Assembly (NCBI GenBank): GCA_003864495.1
Contig: PEDN01001355.1
Span: 372,001 to 436,000, forward strand
DNA length: 64,000 bases
Reading direction: 5' to 3'
Source: Nemopilema nomurai
Taxonomy: Eukaryota; Cnidaria; Scyphozoa; Rhizostomeae; Rhizostomatidae
Shown: positions 12,201 through 21,100 of the stretch, in pieces
Layout: each line of letters begins with the position of its first letter
Position numbering within the stretch: the first letter of the stretch is position 1
Position numbers and translations under genes: made by a program
The notes under the pieces: generated by a model
What the model was told of the DNA's origin: nothing
Databases searched by the model: none
Seen by the model: the letters and a program-made list of their open reading frames with translations, nothing else

Positions 12201-15200
12201 TATTTTGGTGGATTGGCTAGCTCAGGAAGTCTTCGAAATTTGTCTTCATACTTAGAAATTAGCAATGAAAAATTTGGCACCAAATTCCTTGCTACTATCG
12301 CTTTGATAAAACTTGGAAAATAACATTAAACCTATTGCCAGCAAAGCCAAACTGGATATTGTTATCATAGAGATATCTAAGCAATATTGAAAGCTATTTC
12401 GGAAAGCTCAAAAAGTCATTCCAGCAGGTTTCAGTATTTTCAATTGGTAAGTTGAGTTTCTTGAATGCATATATTATTACTGATTAGTCGTATTCAAGCG
12501 ACTCGTATTTGGCCGAAATTAAGTAAAGCCTCCTTGTGTCTCTAAAGTTTTCAGAGTTTGTTGTCTAGCGTGTTGCTGTTCTGCATGTGCCGGTTATTAA
12601 TGTGCGATTGGGTTAATTTGGCCAGGACTGGGTGAATTAGAGAAAGCACGACTGCACCTCCATACAAATTCGTCAGGGTGAATGATACAATCTTGTTGTT
12701 AGTTCGAAAGCAACACATGAATTAACGACTGCAGTACGGCGGAGGGAATTTATAGGGTGCTAGAAATGCTTGCATAATAGAGAAAGGAGCACGAAACTAC
12801 ATAGATTGAACAAGCTAGAGGCCACAAATTCTGCATTTTCTTACATTGATAGACCTACTTTTAAGAAGTGATTAAGGATGTTCTTGTTAGATTTTTTTTG
12901 AGACAGTCCGAAGACGCCTTCGAAATATCAGATGTGGCAACTAATATTATTTTGATGTTGAAAAATGCAGCTTGTATGCATTGAGTGTAGAAATTTTGTT
13001 AATGAGGCACTAGTGTTCTGATGTGGCGCATCAAAAAGCATGTGGTTTTGGAAAATGGGATCAAAGACCATCACAATCACATTTTACAAGCCAGTCCCAA
13101 AAAATACGCATGCCATTTGGCGGAAATGTCGGTTAAAGTAAGGGAGGTTTTGTTGAGCAATAGGGATTTGCCTGTTTCTTCAAGATCCTAGCTTCAATTC
13201 CTCTGGTGTAGTAAAGTTGAAAATGTTTCCTCCTAAGTATATCAAAATGGCAATGTGGCAGAAGAAAGAAAAGCTGCAAAGATCATTGGGGTGTGCAGGC
13301 TCAACTGAAATTAATCAGTTGCAAAAGCTTCAGAAACGTGCTGCAAGAATCATATCAAACAGCAACTATGACGCCCCTAGCAGACCACTTATTGAAGAGC
13401 TGGGTTGGAAGACCGTACAGGAACTCATAAAATATGAGTCTGAAACAATGGTCTTCAAATCCCTGAATGGGTTGGCTCCCCAATACATGTGTAGCCTATT
13501 CACAAAAAACTCGGAATGGTCCTCTCGTCGCCTCCGCAATACAGAAATGGATCTGAGGCTACCTTTGAAAAAAACAGCAAATGGGCAAAAATGTTTTTCT
13601 TTCAGAGGAGCAAAGTTGTGGAATGGCCTCTCAGCTGACTCAAAACAAGCATCCTCCCTAAGTTCATTTAAAAAATTGATATAGGGTTTATTTCCTTTTC
13701 ATGGAAATTTTTCATATTGTACATGCATATTTTAGGTTGTTGTAGGGTTTAAAAAGGGGTTTTAAAGGGGGTTTTTTTAACAGTTTTTGATACGTTTTTT
13801 AGCAGGATTGTTCATAGTTTTGTATTGAATTGTAATTAGGTTAATTTAGTTATTTACATATTATATTTATTTGTAAGTATTGTAAATGGAGGGCCCCTTG
13901 AAAATCAGCTATGCTGAAGGGCTACCCTCCTTAAACAAGTGAAATGAAATGAAATGAAATGAAATGATGCTTCCATGAAAAGTGTGGCAGATGTTAGATA
14001 GCGAGTTTACGAACACTAACTTGTTTTGAGGAACTTCTGGGAACACATAGAGATTGCAGACAAAGTAGAATACGGCAAGTAGGGTAATGGAATTTTTGTT
14101 GACTCAAATAGTTCTGCGTGTCGTGTAAATTGTCACAGGAGCTGAAAGTTAACAAAGATATGTGCGTGGAAACTTCTGTAACTCTACTTGCTTTTCTACA
14201 TCACTGATAGTAAAAGAGATGTAAAATAGAGCCAATGCCCCCAGATAATTAGAGGGAAGGCATGGAATCCATGGCTCTGGTATCTGCTTCCGGGGCTTTA
14301 CAAAAAATTTCGGTGCAGCACAAAAAATCCCTTTCAAAAATCATTTCTGTTATAGAGTTTGGCCCTTTTGCCTCCTGAATATGTTTTGGGCACTTGAATC
14401 AAGTAATACAACCACGGAAACTGATTGATTGACATATAAGATGCGTAAAGGGGTATCATATAGATTATTCTGTGTGATTGATGGGTGACTCTAAGTTGAG
14501 AGAGCTGCTCTTTTGAGTTATTTCCTCCATAATATTAATCATCTTTTTCTCTTTGCAGTTGTATATTGCATTCGTTTTTTCATCTTGATGTATCAATTTT
14601 TCTGAATGAATGTTTATTTCCTTGATTCGATTTGATTTGATTTGATTTGATTTGATTTGTTCCTACTTTGCATCCGAAGGTAGTTTGAGGACACTGAGAA
14701 GCTTAAGCTTATCGAGCAGTGTTCTGGTCCTTCCTCTCGATGTGACCACACTTGAAGCTTCATTACTTGCTGGTATTGTTATTACTAAATATTGTATGTT
14801 GTAGAACTTGAAAAGAAATGAAACTGTAGCTGCTAGGATGAAATGAAATTGAAATTTTTCATTTCAACCGGAAGCTCTTTGCCGATCAGCGGAAATGCCA
14901 TGGAGTTTTGGTTGATAAAAGTTCAGGCGATATATTCATATGGTCAAGTCAATATGAGAAATTTGGAAAGGAATTATTGGAAAGGGTCTCAGTTGTGCAA
15001 AGTGAGGAAGATGACTGAAGATAGATTCTCAATTTGAAATTGTGACTTGGAATGGTATAAGTTTTTCAAATGCGACCCTAAGAAATAGCTAAAAAGAGCC
15101 AGGTATTAATTTATTCACTGTCAGTAGCGTGCGTATCCAGTTCTACCTTGTATCACTTCTCTTTGATAAATGCAGCTCGATTCAAAATTACGTTTGATTA

Positions 15201-15557
15201 AGTGTATGTTTGGATTCGATATTGCTATCTTGCTTCTAATCATGACGTTGAATAATCTATTAAAGTTTAATAGATTAGTTAAGTATATTAAAGTTGAATA
15301 ATCTAGGCTGCAAAGGTTTAAGCAACCTAGTAACTGCAACCTAGATTGGAATAGGAAAATTTTTTAATCATCTTCATTCGGTTTTCCTCTTCAAAATTTA
15401 AAAGCTTTGCTTCGGTTTTCAAGCATGTTCCTATGATCCTCCTAGCAACCCCATTCTAAATGACGTAGTTCTGAATGGTAAGGAGCCCATTGGCGCTGCT
15501 ACTGCAGCAGTACAGCAATGCTTTGCGGCCCTAGGAATTGCCACTGGCGCCGAATAA
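5957..15557 (+). CDS. Awh: LIM-homeodomain transcription factor, Arrowhead/Lhx6/8 class (5' incomplete)
   Basis: Three exons are modelled: 5957-6279 (LIM domain 2 and linker), 8719-8949 (homeodomain) and a proposed terminal exon 15424-15557. Exon 1 enters in phase 2 and leaves in phase 1, exon 2 is phase 1 to 1, and exon 3 enters in phase 1, so the frame is continuous. Family knowledge: Lhx6/8/Arrowhead proteins are nuclear factors with two tandem LIM zinc domains and a homeodomain, used in neuronal and imaginal cell specification; LIM domains recruit LDB/Chip. The homeodomain carries the Arrowhead-type helix 3 ([19 protein letters not shown]) rather than the vertebrate LSRRVIQVWFQNCRARHKK, which fixes the class. 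The first LIM domain and the start codon are not in the window. The intron of about 6.5 kb before the last exon contains a LINE remnant. Class assignment is firm; the last exon is less sure. Confidence 0.8.
6280..8718 (+). other. Lhx intron
   Basis: Intron between the LIM2 and homeodomain exons. It starts GTATGTC and ends in a T-rich tract and GCTTAG. No coding-like exon, RNA gene or clear repeat was seen inside. Confidence 0.7.
8719..8949 (+). CDS. Awh: Lhx exon: homeodomain
   Basis: The exon opens with an acidic/basic segment ([13 protein letters not shown]) followed by a complete 60-residue homeodomain beginning at about [24 protein letters not shown] and the following SRARQKK basic block are intact, with Gln at homeodomain position 50 expected for the LIM class. 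The donor AAG|GTAATT leaves the frame in phase 1. The exon is much richer in G+C than its surroundings, which supports real coding sequence. Confidence 0.95.
11584..11710. repeat. 36-bp tandem repeat, about 3.5 copies
   Basis: Unit beginning ATTCTGTTCTTTCTATACGA and ending in GAAAAC. Copies start at 11584, 11620 (34 bp, slightly contracted), 11654 and 11690 (partial, diverging after TTCTTTCT). Copies 1 and 3 are nearly identical, so the array is recent. Confidence 0.85.
13275..13967 (+). mobile_element. 5'-truncated non-LTR retrotransposon (LINE, probably CR1/L2-like), 3' end
   Basis: The frame from about 13285 to 13684 encodes the C-terminal tail of a LINE reverse transcriptase: [47 protein letters not shown], and a closing block near [10 protein letters not shown]. 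This post-RT 'thumb' block is common in animal LINEs. The catalytic palm (YxDD) is absent, so the copy is 5'-truncated and not autonomous. After the stop comes about 280 bp of 3' UTR ending in a pentanucleotide tail at 13941-13967. Homology-like sequence fades upstream of about 13275. The clade is inferred from the simple-repeat tail and tail-domain motifs; the polarity and LINE nature are clear. Confidence 0.85.
13941..13967 (+). repeat. GAAAT pentanucleotide tail of the LINE
   Basis: Five tandem GAAAT units directly at the 3' end of the LINE 3' UTR. CR1/L2-type elements usually end in short microsatellites rather than poly(A), so this marks the insertion boundary. Confidence 0.85.
14629..14659. 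repeat. (GATTT)6 microsatellite
   Basis: Six tandem GATTT units, preceded by a related GATTC. The period matches the LINE tail at 13941, so it could be the tail of another, eroded element. No coding remnant is visible next to it. Confidence 0.75.
15254..15276. repeat. Perfect 23-bp palindrome
   Basis: Two 11-bp arms, AATCTATTAAA and TTTAATAGATT, separated by one base. AT-rich; a related TATTAAAGTTGAATAATCTA follows at about 15286. Could be a hairpin or the remains of a small inverted-repeat element. Confidence 0.8.
15424..15557 (+). CDS. Awh: Proposed terminal exon of the Lhx gene
   Basis: The acceptor is GGTTTTCAAG. The frame entered in phase 1, as required by the homeodomain exon, is open for 43 codons and ends at TAA TAA. 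The peptide begins [15 protein letters not shown] and ends in an Ala-rich helix-like tail ([20 protein letters not shown]). Base composition is markedly richer in G+C than the flanks, and phase, stop and composition agree. I do not recognise the tail itself, since C-termini of this family vary. It could be an exon of an unrelated gene. Confidence 0.5.
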
Positions 15558-17439
15558 TAATTCGTTGGAACAACCAAATAACAATCCTTGAATGCCGAGT
15601 GTAGCTTTTGATGTTTGCCTTTTGGTTATTTCTAGATGCTTGTTAGACTAGTTTAAACGTTTGAACTTGTGCAAAGTTGCAGTTAGGGAAAACAGATTTA
15701 GTAAGGGTACGCCAAGCAAAGAATCCTGATTTTGAAGCAGTTTTGAACACAAATGGTCACTTCTATGTCAGGAAACATAGCTTTCCGACAAATAAAGCAT
15801 ACTTTTCAGGAACAATGAGATGTACCATTTTTGTGAGAGCGAATCAATTGAACCTACCTCTTTATCCAACCTTGGCAGCATGCAGTTCAGCGGCCTTTGG
15901 TCAACTTTACTCTACGTTGTACACAGCCGTCATTTTTATGGAAAAGAATAAACACAGCAGGCCCATAACCTTACAGTGGGTCGAAGGCGTGTTTATCTCT
16001 CGCTAACTAATGGTACAAGATTCAAATTTGAGATTGTATTTGATATCTGGAGCTGTTAACGCACAACACGACTCTCAGCGCATTTAAACTCGACTGTGCA
16101 CTGAGTTTGGTTTTCAAAATGGTTGACAGATGCCTCGATGTCTCATGAGAAGCTGTTGCATGCTGATTCCATGCATATAATACCCAAGGGAAGACATCTC
16201 TGTAGAGCCTTTTTCATCCTTTGCACACGTCTTTATTGTGTAGAAGGGGTCAGTTTGGGTACAGGTTATTGAAGCTCATAGCTAAAAACTTTGATTTTGA
16301 AGAAGTATATAACATAAACATTATTCAATATGTTTTAATGTTTTCGTGGAACATGCGTAGCTGTGGGCCGTTGCTTTTTATACCAAAGGAAAGAACAAGT
16401 TGTGAAAGGAAACTGCAAAGCAAGAACAATAATAAAACTTTTTTTTGAAATGACAAGACGATTCCAATTCTCGAGACATGCAAAGAATTGTAAATATAAT
16501 AATTACAATAATAAAATAAAACAATTCAGGCTGGCGAAAAAATCACCTAAGCAGTTGTTATACTTTCAAGTACTTCACAGAATTCACGCAGATAGAATCA
16601 AAACATGGGATCATTATGAACACAAGGTTGATTGTGAATACGAGGCTTGGTAAGCGGTGACAGCATATGTGTTTCTCAAACTAAAAACATTCTGTATGGA
16701 TATACGCTTGGGGACCAAAAGCAATAATCGCTAGTACTATCATAACATCTACACAAATTTTTTATGTTGATTGCTTTTCAACTAGGTATAGATCAAAGGT
16801 GCCTAATATTCTTGTGGAATCTACTTTGCCAAATATCGAAAATTTGGCAGAATACCACAAATAGAGGAATGCGGCTAAATATGCGTGATAAAAGAAATCA
16901 GTGTGTAATTTTATCGGTATAGCAATGACAAGGAAAAATTTGAAAAAACCAATGTCAAATATGTTCTAATCAAAATCTTTACGGCTCAAAGGTTAAAGCA
17001 TCCAGCAAGTACAATGGCAAGTATTAATTTTTGTAGTAATGTCTTTTCTAAAGATACATGTAATTTAATCGTATACATGAAAAAAGTAAAATGAACACAA
17101 ACCGAGAGAGTAATTTATAAACATTAAGGATAAATAAAGGAAAAGAGCCAAGAGGAAGAGAAAGTAGGAAGGGAAAAGTAAAAAACAAGGGGATGAATAA
17201 AGAAGAAGAGGAACGAAGATAAATAGCGTGTAGAGCAAAGATAGAAAAGTGTCATAAAAGAGCCAGATGGGAGAACGTATAAGTAGACATAGAAGAAAGG
17301 ACTCGAGGAAGATAAAGAGAGAAATTCAAGTTCAATGAACACAAATAAAAAAGAAGAAAACAAAGGACGGATTCTTAGTTCCGGCGTTTGGGCTTATGCA
17401 AGACAGTTTGTGATTCTATTTGGTTGTTGAGGAATCTGT
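15558..17439. other. Convergent intergenic region between Lhx and the receptor gene
   Basis: Contains the 3' flanks of both genes. Plus-strand open stretches at 15677-16006 and 16363-16653 have no splice support or recognisable composition. The notable element is a purine-rich tract at about 17125-17365. Confidence 0.5.
17125..17365. repeat. Purine-rich low-complexity tract
   Basis: About 240 bp in which the plus strand is dominated by A and G (AAGAGCCAAGAGGAAGAG, AAGAAGAAGAGGAACGAAG and similar). It lies about 75 bp beyond the receptor stop codon, in its probable 3' UTR, where the transcript would read as a pyrimidine-rich run. Confidence 0.7.
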
Positions 17440-18178
17440 TTAGGGATTACAGAACGAGGAAATCTGGCCTGTGTACATCAAATGGAAGACGGTAGGGCAT
17501 GCCACAAGAAGAATGAGCGACAAGGACATTGAGATGCGGTCGATCAACTTGCATGCCTTCCTGCATTCTTTCCCTGCACATGGATTACTAACTTCGTAGC
17601 TCTCGTCGCCATCAAAATCACCACTTTTCTCATCGCTAACTTTGCTTTCTTGAATACTCGCAAAATTGTTTGCTTTAGATGTACGCCTTGTTGCATCACT
17701 GTTTCCCAAAGATGCCCTTCGTTCAGGTACATCACGTGACACTTGGCGCGTGACAGCCGGCGGGAACTTTCTCTCGATTTCAATTTCGTCATCAACACGT
17801 GTGTCGAGTTCGAATGACGTGACGTTGCTCTGCTTCTTCTTAAAGAAGATCCTGCTAATCAAGTTGCAGATCTTCTTGTGCGGGGCGGTGAACTGCTTTC
17901 CTTTACTGGCACGCTCGGCGTAATAGGAAGCCAGAGCCGTGAATGTGATCTGCGTGATCGTGAAAATCAGCACGAGAATCACGAATAAGACAATCACCGG
18001 CACGTAATCCGATGTTTTCGGCACGCTTCCCAGAATCGTGTCCAGGAAGACTATAAGTGCGAGGAAGCAGGTTATCAGAAGCGAAGTTCTCTCTCCCGAT
18101 TCCCACGGCAGCAGCACTGAACAGAACGTGACAATGCATATCAATACCATTGGTGACACCACTGTTAGCCAGTAATAC
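17440..18178 (-). CDS. Receptor exon 5: M1-M4 and cytoplasmic loop
   Basis: M1 starts YYWLTVVSPMVLICIVTF. M2 is RTSLLITCFLALIVFL with Asp at 16' and Gly at 20', where charged Glu is common in nicotinic channels. M3 is VPVIVLFVILVLIFTITQ. The loop is charged and Ser/Arg-rich (ERKFPPAVTRQVSRDVPERR). M4 ends MSLSLILLVACPTVFHLMY, close to the stop. The exon begins exactly at the R-K-P-x-Y-Y junction, as in other family members. Confidence 0.95.
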
Positions 18179-21100
18179 CTGAAGATAACCAAATTTCGTG
18201 TAGGCATGGTTTGAATTGATCTAAAATCTGGTCTTAAAGAAAGCTCTTTTTGCCACGTCAAAGTCATTTTAAAAAAGCCGAAAATGGAAAAATGACGATC
18301 ATTGATGACAAATTTATGATGTTAAAGCACAATGAAATAATTCGCTTTAAATAGGCTTTTATCTTTGTGTGAAGGAATTTTTTCCCATTGCATTAAAGTA
18401 GAAATCATTCTCTTATTGGGATAACCCAAATATTCACGGCGAGAAATGGTTCAATCTTCCATGTTGTCGCGCGTAGCTCTAGTGAAAACACCTTTGAGAG
18501 AATCGAGATTGCACTTAAACATACAGGGACGATAATTTTCGCATAATTAGGCAAGCTAGGTCGTGCTTCCACCACGCTAGGCAAGTTTTTTAGGTTTGTC
18601 TACATTGCTATGGAAAATTCAATCCTTTTTAGATAGAAAGTTCGTCTTATCCCTTAGGCTCTTCTGAAATTTAGGTGTCAAGTAACGTTGATTGGTCAAT
18701 TATAGCAAATCAAATGCTCTTCTTACCACCCTCAATCGTTTTCGATCCGCATCTGGCTATTTATTCGGTCAGTTTTTGGTCATTTTCTGACGTTTGCATA
18801 CTCTGAGGATTGTCGGACGAAAGAGCACTTTATGTATGCAAAACTGGTTCCGCTATTTCTATCTAATGTGAAATCTCTAGAAGCTAAAAATATGATTTGC
18901 AAGCTTACGCGGGTTTTCGAACAAACGTCAGTGTGAGTGCCAGAGCAGAACTCTTTCTTATCGTATCGTTCTCAGTCAGGGAAGTCGTCAACTCCGCCTC
19001 TGTGACGTTGCTTCGTATGATCTTCCACAGGCCAGTTTCATTCTTGGCGAATTGCGTATATGCCTTATCGACCATCCAATTGTATACCAGCTTTAAATCT
19101 TTATTACAATGCGAAACTGCATTGAAGACCAACGGACAAGTATGCTCATCTGCTGGGAAGAGACAAGCTGGCATACTGCATGTTACCTTAACCATAGTTG
19201 CAAAATCCACGTTTGTTCCTCCGTCTGGGGAAACGAAAGCAATCCCCTTATCCTTTTCAGGGACCAAGGGCTTGGACATGGCACTGCGAAAGAAAAGAAG
19301 TTACAGAACAACTATTTCTTCGAGGTTGACACAAAAACTCATTGTCTGACCAGCTAGCCACCTAGCTGGCGTTTAGGGGGTATTAAATACAGGGTACCGT
19401 AGTTATCCCCCTTCGTTTAACAGACCAAGCCTTAACATATAACGTATCCAGGCTGGTTTCTTATGAATTATACCTACTAACACGATTTTGATTAGTCCAC
19501 AATTAAACACTGGAAAGAGAATAAACAAATCCTCTGGAGGCTCAATTTGCTACCTTTATGAAGTGTGTTTACCTTGAAAATAAGAACCCCTGTGGATAGG
19601 ATAAAAACGTGGATACCCCTGTGGGTGTGGATTAGAATTCTTCGTGAAATGGGAAAACATACATGGACTTCAAATGCACATTCTCTGGAAGTTTAAACTC
19701 TCGGAGGGACATAATACAAAACAAGTAATAACAATCTTCTTTTTCTAATTAAATTTATGAATGAATAAATAAATAATAAATTTATAATATTCCAACATTT
19801 TACATCAAATTAGAATTATAATAACATCATCTTACTTTTGAACAAGAAAGAGCTTTGGAGTCCATATCTTATCGAGATCCACTTCAAGTCTATCCACAGC
19901 ATATTCCGACGTATTCCAATTCACTAACTGATTTCGCCAATGCTAAAGCAAAAATTTTCTAAAGCTCAAAAACGATTTAGAACGAAGAAAAAATGTGTAC
20001 ATAAAGATTCTTGTCTATCTCTTGCAGAGAACTGATCAAAGAGAAGCTCGTACGAGGAATATTAAAACCAAGGCATTTGAAACAGACTGAAAATCTTTTC
20101 ATGATGGCACGGGGCTTGACTTGATAAAATCTTTCGATTGGAGGGCCAGCCGGTATCAACTTGACTTGAAAAAACAGGCAAAACATTTGTAAAAGAAGGC
20201 AAACTGAAAGTTACTGTCCATCCCTGACTCTATTTGAAGTTCAAACAATCAAGGAAATTCAGGTTTACTAATGCAACACATGTCCTTTTCATTTACGTAA
20301 CGATTAAAAACATCAACATGATCATGAAAGTAACAACTGAATGTCAAAAATCACCACAATCGAATTGCTTTACATGACTTTGGAAGCTTAAAGTTTGTTT
20401 TTTTTATTTTTAATCAGATGACATTTAGGAGAAATACAAACATTTCTCTAAAATAGTGGTTTCATCTAAGTGACGCATCTAAGAAAGCATTTCTTTGTTT
20501 TCGTTTCATCAGGATGCGACAAACATTTTCGCCGATAGCCTGATCAAAGGCGACTTACATAAGACATCCACAGGGAAAGGTCAGCTTCCTCTTCGTTCGA
20601 TTTCTGTCATGAGAAAAGATGCAAATTCAGTTAGCTCAATCATTTTGCTAATGCCCGCAGAATGGTAGGAACCAAAAAAGTGGCCCAAACACAGAATAAG
20701 GAAAGTGCTGAAGGGAAATTTGCGTCAGCTAGTTTTGTTATGCCAGAATACAACAAGATGACATGATTAATCTCGCTTTTGCGCTGAGATCAAAGTCTCT
20801 TTGGAAATGAGCCTATTTTGCCTCGCTTCCAAGCACTGCAAAACTGCGCATGCAAAAGTTTTCTCGACAGGGAAGAAGCCCAGTGCCTCTTCTGCCTTGT
20901 CCTTGTTGTGTGGGCCAAAATGATTTGAACATAATACAACATTTGGCACTATGTCTGTGAAGAGGAGGTGCAGGAAAAGGCCACCAATTTAGCAGAAAAT
21001 TTCAGATTGCGGAAAGCCTGGTCAAAAAGTAGAATAGTTTTGGCATGACTTTAAACATCAAGCGTTTAAACCTATAAACTAGAGCTTTTCACGTCTTATA

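Larger units (their letters stand above)
8950..15423 (+). other. Long Lhx intron (proposed)
   Basis: About 6.5 kb. It contains a 36-bp tandem repeat (11584-11710), a truncated LINE (about 13275-13967), a GATTT tract (14629-14659) and a perfect palindrome (15254-15276). Other phase-1-compatible open stretches inside were considered as the terminal exon and ranked lower. If the 15424 exon is wrong, part of this region is 3' flanking DNA. Confidence 0.45.

Noticed and set aside
12182..12323. Alternative terminal exon for the Lhx gene (phase 1, 47 codons, Ser/Gly-rich start)
   Set aside because: Phase and acceptor fit, but composition is as AT-rich as the intron and the peptide loses coding character towards its end. 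The exon at 15424 fits better, though this one is not excluded.
15677..16006. 109-codon plus-strand frame downstream of the Lhx gene
   Set aside because: No recognisable motif, no raised G+C and no splice junction in phase with the Lhx model.
17666..17923. Plus-strand frame of 85 codons
   Set aside because: Shadow of the receptor pore exon on the opposite strand.
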